Shown piece after piece: positions 9,982 to 18,146 of a DNA stretch of 39,382 nucleotides. The first letter of the stretch is position 1. The number at the start of each line of letters is the position of its first letter. A program made the position numbers and the translations under genes. Under the pieces are notes generated by a model that was given only the letters and a program-made list of their open reading frames with translations, made no database searches and was not told the origin of the DNA. The stretch comes from Candidatus Fermentithermobacillaceae bacterium (lineage in GTDB: Bacteria > Bacillota > Sulfobacillia > Fermentithermobacillales > Fermentithermobacillaceae), in assembly GCA_012842425.1 (NCBI GenBank), contig DUSU01000077.1, positions 1 through 39,382 on the forward strand, in the 5' to 3' direction.

Positions 9982-10289
9982 CACCAGGGCGTCTCGTATG
10001 GGCGCGTGAGCAGCAGCGACATCCCGTTGTCCAGCGTGATGTGGAGGCGGGTGCCGTCTTGAGGACCTTCGGGCTGGATATGTGATATTTGCTCTTCGTC
10101 AAGGTAGAGGCTGCTTCCACAAGGTCCTGCCAGGGCGAAACTCGAATAGGGGCTCCCCGGTCCGAGAGGCGAGGGCGGCGAGACTTCGGCCACCATGAAG
10201 CTGGCCTCCGCGCCTTGACCTAGGTTTATCTTGAGCATTGCGGGTCCTTGCTGGATGAACGTGGCGATGGCCATGTATCTGTCAGCCAA
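9978..10289 (-). CDS. Small uncharacterised protein, 103 residues
   Basis: I do not recognise this family. The reading frame is plausible as a real gene: a TTG start at 10289 is preceded by GGGGAGG (10298-10304 on the complementary strand) with about 8-base spacing, and the product has normal composition. It ends in a beta-strand-like stretch (RLHITLDNGMSLLLTRPYE) that could be a small beta-barrel or sheet domain. No signal peptide or membrane segment is seen. It is convergent with addA, the two stop codons overlapping by four bases, and divergent from the GTPase gene at 10432. An ATG at 10274 is an alternative start with a poorer ribosome binding site. Existence is moderately supported; function is unknown. 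Confidence 0.6.
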   Translation of the reverse strand: MADRYMAIATFIQQGPAMLKINLGQGAEASFMVAEVSPPSPLGPGSPYSSFALAGPCGSSLYLDEEQISHIQPEGPQDGTRLHITLDNGMSLLLTRPYETPWC

Positions 10290-10358
10290 TGAGCGAGCCT
10301 CCCCGCTTTCGTAGTTCGATGCTGCCGGATTAGTATGCGCCGTTTTGCCCCGGTTGCC

Positions 10359-10387
10359 TTACCGGCGGAATGTCCGTACCATATTAT
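10359..10387 (+). promoter_or_regulatory. Possible promoter for the GTPase gene
   Basis: TATTAT (10382-10387) is a good -10 match. TTACCG (10359-10364) at 17-base spacing is a weak -35. It lies in the divergent region between the small minus-strand gene and the GTPase start at 10432. Confidence 0.35.
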
Positions 10388-10431
10388 TGGGCTTTGACCC
10401 GAAAAACCGCATTTCTCGGAGGTGAAGGCCA

Positions 10432-11409
10432 TTGCCTGCCAATTTGGGACCCCTCTACCTCGCGGCAGAAGAACGTTACCGGCAGGCCGTCACCGATGAG
10501 GAGAAGATGGCCGCCCTTGAGGAGATGATGGCCACCATCCCCAAGCACAAGGGGACGGAAAAGATGCAGGCGGACATAAAGCGCCGCATGGCCAAACTCA
10601 AGGAAAGCATGAGGGCGGGCTCCAGAGGGCCCAAGCGGAAGGATTTCTACCGCATTGAAAAAGAAGGCGCAGGCCAGATAGTCTTGGTTGGTCCCCCCAA
10701 CTCGGGTAAGTCCTCGATACTCAAGACGACAACGCGGGCGGAGCCGGAGGTGGCCGACTACCCGTTCACGACCCGCTTGCCGCTTCCCGGTATGGCCCAG
10801 TGGGAGAACGTGCAGGTACAGCTCATCGACATGCCCCCGATCGCTCCGGAGACCTCTCAGTCATGGGTGTGGGCGCTCCTCAGGCTGTCAGACGGGCTCC
10901 TGGTCGTGCTTGACGCGGGCGATGACGATGTCCTCGACCAGACCGAAAACCTCCTATCGTTCATGGAAGAGAACAACGTGTTTATAAAGAACGAGGGCGA
11001 GCGGGACTTTAAGGAGAAAAAGGCCATCTGTGCCGCAAATAAGTGCGACATGCCGGGGGCGGCTGAAAGGATCGAACTCCTCAAAGAGATCATCGCCGAC
11101 AAGATGGAGATCGTGCCTTGCTCGGCCCAGACCGGCGAAGGGCTTGACGTCCTCATGTCCAAGGTGTTTTTCGACGTCTTGGGCAAGATCCGCGTCTACA
11201 CAAGGCCTCCCGGGAAGAAGCCGGATTTCACGCAGCCGTTCATACTTGATAGAGGAACTACCATCATTGACGCTGCTCGAGAAGTCCACAAAGAGATCGC
11301 AGAGTCTCTGAAATACGCCCGCGTATGGGGCAAGAGCGTTTTTGACGGACAGATGGTGCCGCGCGACCACGTCCTAAACGACGGAGACGTGATCGCCTTC
11401 TACACATAA
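10432..11409 (+). CDS. TGS-domain GTPase of the OBG/DRG-like group
   Basis: This 325-residue protein has an N-terminal helical region (about 1-75), a GTPase domain and a C-terminal TGS domain (about 250-325, ending NDGDVIAFYT). G1 is GPPNSGKSS at 87-95, G4 is NKCD at 203-206, and G5 resembles SAQTGEG near 231. G3 reads DMPP at 133-136 instead of the usual DxxG; I recall related TGS GTPases with DTPP there, so this may be a family trait rather than damage. OBG/DRG-like GTPases generally act on ribosomes or RNA, but no precise role can be assigned. The start is TTG at 10432 with GGAGGTGA 8 bases or so upstream. The stop is one base ahead of the next gene's ATG, so the two genes are almost certainly cotranscribed. 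Confidence 0.85.
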   Translation: MPANLGPLYLAAEERYRQAVTDEEKMAALEEMMATIPKHKGTEKMQADIKRRMAKLKESMRAGSRGPKRKDFYRIEKEGAGQIVLVGPPNSGKSSILKTTTRAEPEVADYPFTTRLPLPGMAQWENVQVQLIDMPPIAPETSQSWVWALLRLSDGLLVVLDAGDDDVLDQTENLLSFMEENNVFIKNEGERDFKEKKAICAANKCDMPGAAERIELLKEIIADKMEIVPCSAQTGEGLDVLMSKVFFDVLGKIRVYTRPPGKKPDFTQPFILDRGTTIIDAAREVHKEIAESLKYARVWGKSVFDGQMVPRDHVLNDGDVIAFYT

Positions 11410-11410
11410 C

Positions 11411-14089
11411 ATGCAGTCCAGAGAACTTGTACTCAGGATATTGCGGCTCAACCTCATTCCGGCTCCCAGAGTCGTTACGCCCGGTCCGGCAACGGTGTTT
11501 CCCGTGCTTTATATGTACTCGGAGGGTTCGGAGAAGGTTGTGAACACCCTGGACGAGGCTAAGGCGCTGTCCAAGGCCGTGGCAGGTTACCCGAGAGATG
11601 AGAGCGCAGCCGATTTCTTCTGCGAGATTCTCCCCGTAGAACACACGGCCCAGGTAGCCGTATCGGATCTTCGCGGTGAGTGGCGCCACGCCAGATGCGA
11701 CACGGCCGAAGAGGAGCGTCGGGAGGCCATCTTCCTGGCGGTAAGGGCGACCTACGTGCTGGGACTGGACCGCGCTACGGTTACCGTCGGATTCGGGCCC
11801 GGCGGGCCATGGGTGATTAACGTGGAGCCCCAAGGCACTGAGGGCAATTGGGGTCTCGATGAGGTGAGCCGGCAGCGTTCTCCCATCCGGTTCCTACACG
11901 CCAAAGCCGAGTATATCGCCGTAGAACCCCGGAGCGGCCGCTGCCTCAACCGGTTCTTTTTACTTCACCTGACTCCTGAAGGCGAGATGATACCTTCCGG
12001 CGCCGGAGCAGGCGATCTCGATGATGGCGGCAGTGCTCCGCCTGAAACCTACACGTGGATATCGTCACCACTCCCGCGACCGGAGATGCCCCTTTGCACG
12101 CGGTTTGTGTTTCAGGGGGAGCCTACCACAGTATTCCTCAGGGCTCTCGATAGATCTGTGGCCGTGCTGGGGATGATGTTTTCCCGGCCCGGCGAGGCGA
12201 GGGAGCGCAACGGGCTGGGCGAGGGGCTTTTGGGGTCTTACCGGTATACCGGTGAGGGGGTCTTCGAGTACACGACCGTACCCGGCCTCCTTAGGAGCCC
12301 GGGGGCGATGAAGCGGCTTTGCGAAGCCGTATCTGCTGTGGTCGAGCGTTACAATGCGGCTGTGGTAGAGGGGACCGGTGATGAGGGGGCAGGCGAAGCC
12401 GGAGGGCAATCCACGGACAAACCGGGGCGCTGGACATCACACCTAGAAGGCCTCTACCGGTGGCAAAGGGCTTACTACCACGCTGACAAAGCCTTCTTTC
12501 GCGACCTGTACGGACATCACTGGCTTTCCGACAACCGGGGCTTTTCCGGCATTGGGCCGGACGAACTAGAAGACCTTACGGAAGGCGATTTCCGTCCCGG
12601 ATGGGGACTGGAGGCGCCTGAGTTCCACGAGCCGTGCGTGACGGTGGCAAGCGGTGCTTCATCCACGGGGTTCAAGGCGCTCACGACCCAAAGCGACCAT
12701 GTTGTGCTCGGGGCGGGTGCCCGTCAGGTCTCCGTGAAATCCGAAAACGTGCTGGCCCCGGACGTACTTGACTCAGATGACTTCGAGAGGGGAAGTCCTG
12801 CATGGGCCGCTATGACTTTGGTCCGCCCCAATCCGGCTGCGGCTCGTATGCTGGCGCTCCCCGATGATGCCGTCTTGAGGGCACACGTAGCAAATGTAGC
12901 GTCCGGTGGAGAATGTCTCCGCATAGGTCCGGTGATAGGGATCATGGCCCCCGAACTTACAAAGGGCCAGAGGTTCGGCGTCGAGACCGACCGGTTCAGG
13001 CACATGATCCGGCTCGGAGCCGAATTGGGCCTTCTGGTATACGTGTTTTTCCCGGAGGACCTTGGCCGCGAGGGGCCTCATCTGGACCCATCGGCCGGAG
13101 TCCTGAGGGGCTGGACCCACCGCGACCGCCGCGGCTGGCTGGAAGAGTTTCTGCCCGTACCCGACGTGGTGTACGACCGATACATACCGGCATCAAGGAG
13201 CAGCGCGAGGGATGTGGCCCGGGAGTTCTCCGAGGCATTCCCACAAGCAGTATTCGTAAACTCCCTTCCTCTGGTGCGCCTCTGCAGGGACAAACTGAGG
13301 TCCCACGAGGCCCTGGCGCGACACCCTGAAATAGCGAGGCACTTGCCGTGCACTGAGCCGGTTAGTGGGCCAGAAGACGCAGTGCGTTTTGCCTCTTCTC
13401 GGCAGAGGTCCTTCCTAAAGCTCCGGTTCGGCACCGGGACTAAGGGCCTCGCGCTCATTGAGAACCTGGGGTCCGCGTACCGGATTACCCGGCGTGAAAA
13501 AGGCACGCCGCCTAGGGTGGACGAGGTCAAAGGACAGGATGGCCTCTTGGGGCTTCTTTCAGACATCCTCCAAGTAGCGGGAACCGGAGAACAGGGGAAA
13601 CAGGGACAAGGCCCGGAGTACATCATCCAGGAAGGGATAGACCTTGCGCCCCTTCCGGGCGGAAAAGGCGGCGCGTTTGAGGTCCGGGTCGTGTACCAAA
13701 AGGGTGGGGCAGGGGTGTGGCTAAGGACCGGCATGGTGGTCCGCGCCAACCCCGAAGCCGAGCGCTTTGTGGTACCGGGCGTGGAACTCCACCACCGGGT
13801 CGGTCACATCCTCGAACTGGCGCTTCCCGGGAGGGCGGACGAAGTGAAAGCCGAGGTCAGGCGCGTGGCCCGGATGATCCCTCCGGCTCTCGAGGAGCAC
13901 TCGGACCGGGGTGGCGAGATCTCCGTAGACCTGGGCATAGACAGAAAAGGCAAGCCATGGCTTATCGAAGTAAACTCCAAGCCTGCCACGCTGTTCAGGG
14001 ATATCGGCGCGTTTGGGCTCAGAAGACTGTCTTTGCTTCGTGTCTTGAACTACGCTATCACCCTACATGAGGAGCTTCACTCATCTTAA
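11411..14089 (+). CDS. Composite YheC/YheD-type ATP-grasp protein with probable amidoligase-like domain
   Basis: The C-terminal ~390 residues (about 505-892) match the YheC/YheD ATP-grasp family, from GPVIGIMAPELTKGQRFG to the catalytic end VDLGIDRKGKPWLIEVNSKP near 840-857. In bacilli that family is linked to endospore coats. The protein is about twice the usual YheC/D length. Residues about 75-140 resemble the tail of another ATP-grasp fold (ALGLD-like helix, then PWVINVEPQ). Residues about 160-310 resemble the phage phiEco32-type COOH-NH2 ligase: HAKAEYIAVEPRSG at 163-176 where that family has a GADPEF-like motif, and GVFEYTTVPGLLRSP near 283-297 where it has an EYRTLPS-like motif. The replaced residues suggest that domain is degenerate or altered. 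Predicted role, by inference: amide or peptide-bond ligase. ATG 11411 lacks a strong ribosome binding site, consistent with coupling to the GTPase one base upstream. Confidence 0.75.
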   Translation: MQSRELVLRILRLNLIPAPRVVTPGPATVFPVLYMYSEGSEKVVNTLDEAKALSKAVAGYPRDESAADFFCEILPVEHTAQVAVSDLRGEWRHARCDTAEEERREAIFLAVRATYVLGLDRATVTVGFGPGGPWVINVEPQGTEGNWGLDEVSRQRSPIRFLHAKAEYIAVEPRSGRCLNRFFLLHLTPEGEMIPSGAGAGDLDDGGSAPPETYTWISSPLPRPEMPLCTRFVFQGEPTTVFLRALDRSVAVLGMMFSRPGEARERNGLGEGLLGSYRYTGEGVFEYTTVPGLLRSPGAMKRLCEAVSAVVERYNAAVVEGTGDEGAGEAGGQSTDKPGRWTSHLEGLYRWQRAYYHADKAFFRDLYGHHWLSDNRGFSGIGPDELEDLTEGDFRPGWGLEAPEFHEPCVTVASGASSTGFKALTTQSDHVVLGAGARQVSVKSENVLAPDVLDSDDFERGSPAWAAMTLVRPNPAAARMLALPDDAVLRAHVANVASGGECLRIGPVIGIMAPELTKGQRFGVETDRFRHMIRLGAELGLLVYVFFPEDLGREGPHLDPSAGVLRGWTHRDRRGWLEEFLPVPDVVYDRYIPASRSSARDVAREFSEAFPQAVFVNSLPLVRLCRDKLRSHEALARHPEIARHLPCTEPVSGPEDAVRFASSRQRSFLKLRFGTGTKGLALIENLGSAYRITRREKGTPPRVDEVKGQDGLLGLLSDILQVAGTGEQGKQGQGPEYIIQEGIDLAPLPGGKGGAFEVRVVYQKGGAGVWLRTGMVVRANPEAERFVVPGVELHHRVGHILELALPGRADEVKAEVRRVARMIPPALEEHSDRGGEISVDLGIDRKGKPWLIEVNSKPATLFRDIGAFGLRRLSLLRVLNYAITLHEELHSS

Positions 14090-14284
14090 TGAGCAGGGCG
14101 CATCCCAGGGCCTCTTTGCCGCCCGTAAGCGAGGCTTTTCCTGCCGCCGGGCAGTAAGGGCGCAGGAACTCCCTCTCCGCATCAAGAACAACTCCAAAGA
14201 TTCGGGGCTGTTTGGCCCGGGTAAGCCGGACGGTGCGAGACGGACCCCGGGATAGAAAACCGGATTGAGCCGAGGAGGAGCGCG

Positions 14285-15667
14285 ATGAGATCTTTCGACA
14301 CCCAATTTGAGCAGTACATGAAGGAGTTTCTCGAGGAGACGAAGGCTCCGGGAGTGGCCGTCGCCGTGGTCTCGGGAGATGAAGTAGTCTATGCACGCGG
14401 GTTCGGCGTGAAAAATCTGGAAACGGGAGATCCTGTCACTCCTGAAACCATCTTTGGAGTGGCGTCGGTATCAAAATCCTTTACTTGTCTTGCCATCATG
14501 CAGCTGGCCGAGGCCGGAAAACTATCTCCCCACGATCCCGTGAAGAAGTACATACCGGATTTCGATTTGCCGGGGGGAAGCGGTGAACGGGTTACCATCC
14601 ATCATCTCATGACCCATACGACCGGGATGCCCCCTTTGCCGGCACTCAACTACTCCATACGGGGAAACACCGGTATCGATGCGGACGAAAAGCCCAGCGA
14701 GAAACCGTTTCCGAGGATAGACAATTACGACCAGCTTATCGACTATATTCGGACAGCCGATTATGAAGTCCTGGGGAAGCCGGGAGAATACCTGAGCTAC
14801 TCCAACGATTCCTACGGCGTCCTGGGGGCCATAATCGAGAAGGTGACCGGTCAGAGGTTTGAGGACTATATGAAGGATAACGTGCTAAAGCCCCTCGATA
14901 TGAAGAGGAGCATGTACGACCTCAAGGACCTCGAGGCGTTTGACAATGTCACTTCTCTCTACATTAAGGAAAACGACGAGGTTAAGTACAAGCGCCACTG
15001 GCAGGTAGCGCCTCCCTTCACCGCCTGCGGGTGGCTAAAATCAACCGTCCTCGACCTCGCCAATTATCTCAGGATGTACCTTGGGAGGGGCAGCTTTAAC
15101 GGCAGGCAGCTCCTGTCGCCCGAAGGGATCGAGAGGATGTGCCGGTCCCATCACCCGTTCTCTCGCGACCGGGGTTACGGTTATGGGCTTGTCTGTATGG
15201 ATGATTTCCGCGGCGCTACTCTGATCGAACACAGCGGCAGCCTGAGAGGCGTTGCGTCGGATATAGGTTTCATCCCTGAGAAAGGGCTTGGAGTGGCTGT
15301 GCTCAGCAATCTGACGGGGACTCCGTCGGCCAGGGTGTTCCTGGCGGCCGTGAACCTGCTCATGGGGCTCCCGGTGGATACTCCAAGGAGCGTCTACAAA
15401 GAGGAAGCCTGGCCGCCCGAGCTCCTCCCGGTTTACACCGGCACCTTCAAGTCCGGCGAGGGTTCTGTCATAAGCCTCTCGGCGAAAGACGGCAAGCTGA
15501 TAGCGACGGTGGACAAGAAGGATTACGAGGTAAAGAGCGACAGCGAAAACCTGGGGACCTTGATCATGAACGGGCAGCACCTGGAAGTAACATTCTTGAG
15601 AGACGAAAACGGCAAGGTCTGGGCAGTTGGCTGGGGCGGACGGATTATCCGGAAGACCTCTGACTAG
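14285..15667 (+). CDS. Serine hydrolase of the class C beta-lactamase / PBP-like family
   Basis: This 460-residue protein has the three active-site motifs of the beta-lactamase (PF00144) fold: SVSK at 61-64 (nucleophile Ser61, Lys64), YSN at 172-174, and HSG at 316-318 in place of KTG. The last ~80 residues (from about LPVYTGTFKSGEGS) form a small C-terminal beta domain common in esterase or D-aminopeptidase relatives such as Pab87-type enzymes. There is no N-terminal signal peptide, so it is probably cytoplasmic. An esterase, amidase or D-stereospecific peptidase is more likely than a true beta-lactamase. ATG 14285 has GAGGAGGAG immediately upstream. The 195 bases before it contain no clear gene. 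It stands alone between the ATP-grasp gene and tdh. The substrate cannot be read from the sequence. Confidence 0.88.
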   Translation: MRSFDTQFEQYMKEFLEETKAPGVAVAVVSGDEVVYARGFGVKNLETGDPVTPETIFGVASVSKSFTCLAIMQLAEAGKLSPHDPVKKYIPDFDLPGGSGERVTIHHLMTHTTGMPPLPALNYSIRGNTGIDADEKPSEKPFPRIDNYDQLIDYIRTADYEVLGKPGEYLSYSNDSYGVLGAIIEKVTGQRFEDYMKDNVLKPLDMKRSMYDLKDLEAFDNVTSLYIKENDEVKYKRHWQVAPPFTACGWLKSTVLDLANYLRMYLGRGSFNGRQLLSPEGIERMCRSHHPFSRDRGYGYGLVCMDDFRGATLIEHSGSLRGVASDIGFIPEKGLGVAVLSNLTGTPSARVFLAAVNLLMGLPVDTPRSVYKEEAWPPELLPVYTGTFKSGEGSVISLSAKDGKLIATVDKKDYEVKSDSENLGTLIMNGQHLEVTFLRDENGKVWAVGWGGRIIRKTSD

Positions 15668-15708
15668 GCCCGTCTCAATAGCCCCGGAGCGAACTCACCA
15701 AGTGTTTC

Positions 15709-15735
15709 CATCCGGAGGAGTCGGAGGTCCGGATG
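15709..15735. promoter_or_regulatory. Inverted repeat upstream of tdh
   Basis: Perfect 8-base arms CATCCGGA (15709-15716) and TCCGGATG (15728-15735) are separated by 11 bases. It lies about 90 bases before the tdh start with no T-run after it, so an operator or RNA hairpin is more likely than a terminator. Confidence 0.4.
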
Positions 15736-15821
15736 TCGAAAACGAGAATGCAAAAAACTGGTGGCCTGGCATGGCCTAACACGGCCGGCGCGTAGTCGTA
15801 TAGGAGAGGGAGGATGTTCGG

Positions 15822-16862
15822 TTGAGAGCTGTTCTCAAGAAAGATCCTGCTCCGGGTGCTGTCTTGATGGATGTCCCCGTGCCCAAACCGGGGCCGGGCG
15901 AGGTCCTTGTGAAAATCAGGGCAACATCCATTTGTGGTACCGACCACCACATCTACATCTGGAATGAGTGGTCTCAGAACCGGATTAAGCCCCCGAAGAT
16001 AATGGGGCACGAGTTCGCCGGAGAGGTTGTCGAGCTCGGAAGTGGTTGTCTTAAGGCCAAGGTAGGCGACTACGTGTCTGCCGAGACCCATATTGTCTGC
16101 GGGCTCTGCATCCAGTGCATGCTGGGCGAGAAACACGTGTGCCAGGACACGCGGATCCTGGGAGTCGATACCGACGGCGTTTTCGCGGAGTACGCGGTGG
16201 TCCCCGAGGAGAACCTCTGGTACAACGATCCCGCTATCCCGCCCCATGTGGCTTCCGTCCAGGAACCCCTTGGAAACGCCGTCCATTCGGTGATGGCAGG
16301 CGAGACCCGCGGGAAGTCTTTCGCCGTTTTCGGATGCGGGCCCATAGGCCTCATGTCCATCGGCGTGGCGAAGGCCGTAGGCGGAACGTGGGTGGCCGCC
16401 GTCGACATCAACGATTACAGGCTCGGTCTGGCCCGGGCCATGGGAGCCGATCTGGTGATCAACAGTATGAAGGATGACCCGGTGCAGGCGATCTTGGATG
16501 CCACCAAGGGCATCGGCGTAGATGTAGTGCTGGAGATGTCAGGGGCCGCGCCGGTCTACAACCAGATGCTGAAGGCGGTGAGACCGGGCGGGCGCATAGC
16601 GCTCTTGGGCCTTCCGGCCAAACCGCTCACCGTGAACTTCTCCGATGATATCGTGATGCGCGGAGTCACCTTGCAGGGGATCACCGGGCGACGCATGTGG
16701 GATACCTGGGTCATGACCCGGGATCTTTTGCGTTCAGGCAAACTGAACATAGAGCCCATCATCACTCACCACCTCGACCTTGCTGATTACGCGCGCGGGA
16801 TGGACCTCATGACTGAAGGAAGATGCGGCAAGGTTATCCTTTATCCGGAGGGATTGAAGTAA
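15822..16862 (+). CDS. tdh: L-threonine 3-dehydrogenase
   Basis: This 346-residue zinc-dependent medium-chain dehydrogenase oxidises L-threonine with NAD+ to 2-amino-3-ketobutyrate. Catalytic zinc residues are visible: Cys38 in [10 protein letters not shown] and His63-Glu64 in GHEFAGEVV. The structural zinc site is Cys93, Cys96, Cys99, Cys107. The NAD-binding GCGPIG is at 171-176. Length is that of the family (~345), and the [14 protein letters not shown] segment is characteristic of Tdh rather than other alcohol dehydrogenases. The start is TTG at 15822, with GGGAGG (15808-15813) 8 bases away; the ATG at 15814 terminates after three codons. The stop codon overlaps the kbl start (TAATG). The adjacent kbl gene supplies the next enzyme of the pathway, which strongly supports the call. 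Confidence 0.95.
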   Translation: MRAVLKKDPAPGAVLMDVPVPKPGPGEVLVKIRATSICGTDHHIYIWNEWSQNRIKPPKIMGHEFAGEVVELGSGCLKAKVGDYVSAETHIVCGLCIQCMLGEKHVCQDTRILGVDTDGVFAEYAVVPEENLWYNDPAIPPHVASVQEPLGNAVHSVMAGETRGKSFAVFGCGPIGLMSIGVAKAVGGTWVAAVDINDYRLGLARAMGADLVINSMKDDPVQAILDATKGIGVDVVLEMSGAAPVYNQMLKAVRPGGRIALLGLPAKPLTVNFSDDIVMRGVTLQGITGRRMWDTWVMTRDLLRSGKLNIEPIITHHLDLADYARGMDLMTEGRCGKVILYPEGLK

Positions 16863-18043
16863 TGTCTAAACTGGGTTTTCTGCATGATGAGATCCAGAAC
16901 CTAAAGGAGTCCGGGCTTTATAACACCATCCGGACGATAAGCGGGCCCCAGGGCGCGTGGTTCGTGGTTGACGGGAAGAAAGTCCTGAACCTCTGCTCCA
17001 ACAACTACCTGGGCTTCGCTAACATGCCTGAGCTCAAGGAAGCGGCGAAGAAGGCCATCGACGAGTACGGCGTCGGGCCCGGCGCCGTACGCACCATCTC
17101 GGGGACCCAGGACATCCATCTGGCCCTCGAGAAGAAGCTTGCTGAGTTCAAGCACGCCCCTGCGTGCATAGTCGTCCAGGCCGGCTTTACGGCCAACACG
17201 GTGGTTATCCCCACCATCACCGGAGCGGGCGATGTGATCTTCTCGGACGAGCTGAACCACGCCAGCATCATCGATGGGTGCAGGCTGTCCAAGGCGACGG
17301 TCGTCAGGTACGCGCACAACGACGTAGCCGACCTCCGGGCCAAGATCATCGAGAACAAGGATAAGGCCCGCCGCATGCTGATCATCACCGACGGTGTTTT
17401 CAGCATGGACGGAGATATCGCTCCCCTTCCCGACATATGTGACGTGGCCGATGAGTTCGGCGCCATGGTCATGGTGGACGACGCTCACGGTGAGGGCGTC
17501 TTGGGAGACAGCGGCCGAGGCATCGTAAACCACTTCAAACTTGAGGGCAGGGTTGAGGTCGAAGTCGGCACTCTTTCCAAGGCCTTTGGCGTCATGGGCG
17601 GATATGTGACCGGCGAGGAGGTCCTCATTGAGTACCTAAAGCAGAGAGGCCGTCCGTTCCTCTTCAGCACCGGTCTTACCCCGGCCGATACTGCGGCGGC
17701 CATTGCTGCCGTGGATGTGCTCCTCAATTCCGACGCCTTGGTCAGGAAGCTCTGGGACAACGCCGCCTACTTCCGTACCGGTCTACAGAAGATAGGGTTT
17801 GACACGGGGAAGACCGAGACTCCGATCACCCCTGTCATGCTAGGAGACGAAAAGGTGACGGGCGAGTTCTCCAAGCGGCTCTATGAGGAAGGGATCTTTG
17901 CGTCCGCCATCAAGTATCCCACGGTCGCGAGGGGCAAAGCGCGCATACGCTGCATGCTCTCGGCGGCTCACGAGAAGAGCGACCTGGATTACGCGATCGA
18001 GAAGTTCGGAGCCGTCGGCAAGGCTCTTGGCGTGATCAAGTAA
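16862..18043 (+). CDS. kbl: Glycine C-acetyltransferase (2-amino-3-ketobutyrate CoA ligase)
   Basis: This 393-residue PLP enzyme of the alpha-oxoamine synthase family cleaves 2-amino-3-ketobutyrate with CoA to glycine and acetyl-CoA, completing threonine breakdown begun by Tdh. The PLP lysine is Lys240 in [25 protein letters not shown] (206-215) contains the aspartate that pairs with the PLP ring. CSNNYLGFA near 45-53 is typical of the family. ATG 16862 shares one base with the tdh stop and has GGAGGGA at 16847-16853, so a start 13 codons upstream inside tdh is less likely. Relatives such as KAS synthases (BioF) have the same fold, but the tdh partner and overall sequence point to Kbl. Confidence 0.95.
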   Translation: MSKLGFLHDEIQNLKESGLYNTIRTISGPQGAWFVVDGKKVLNLCSNNYLGFANMPELKEAAKKAIDEYGVGPGAVRTISGTQDIHLALEKKLAEFKHAPACIVVQAGFTANTVVIPTITGAGDVIFSDELNHASIIDGCRLSKATVVRYAHNDVADLRAKIIENKDKARRMLIITDGVFSMDGDIAPLPDICDVADEFGAMVMVDDAHGEGVLGDSGRGIVNHFKLEGRVEVEVGTLSKAFGVMGGYVTGEEVLIEYLKQRGRPFLFSTGLTPADTAAAIAAVDVLLNSDALVRKLWDNAAYFRTGLQKIGFDTGKTETPITPVMLGDEKVTGEFSKRLYEEGIFASAIKYPTVARGKARIRCMLSAAHEKSDLDYAIEKFGAVGKALGVIK

Positions 18044-18110
18044 TCGCAGGCACCAGACGAAAAGCACGAGACGCTCGGCTGCGGCTACGCGGCTCTCATT
18101 GGCGTCTATA

Positions 18111-18127
18111 AAGCCGGGACGGGGCTT
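18111..18127 (-). terminator. Weak possible terminator for the HD-GYP gene
   Basis: On the minus strand a 5-bp stem AAGCC/GGCTT is followed by TTATAG, about 20 bases after the HD-GYP stop codon. The stem is short, so this is tentative. Confidence 0.25.
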
Positions 18128-18146
18128 CTCTCGAGTGAGGCCTCCC

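Noticed and set aside
14090-14284. Short gene or terminator between the ATP-grasp and serine hydrolase genes
   Set aside because: The open frames there have no ribosome binding site, and the CTGCC/GGCAG hairpin has no T-run on either side in the right direction.
14285-15667. True beta-lactamase (antibiotic resistance gene)
   Set aside because: No signal peptide, the third motif is HSG and a C-terminal extra domain is present, fitting esterase or peptidase relatives better.
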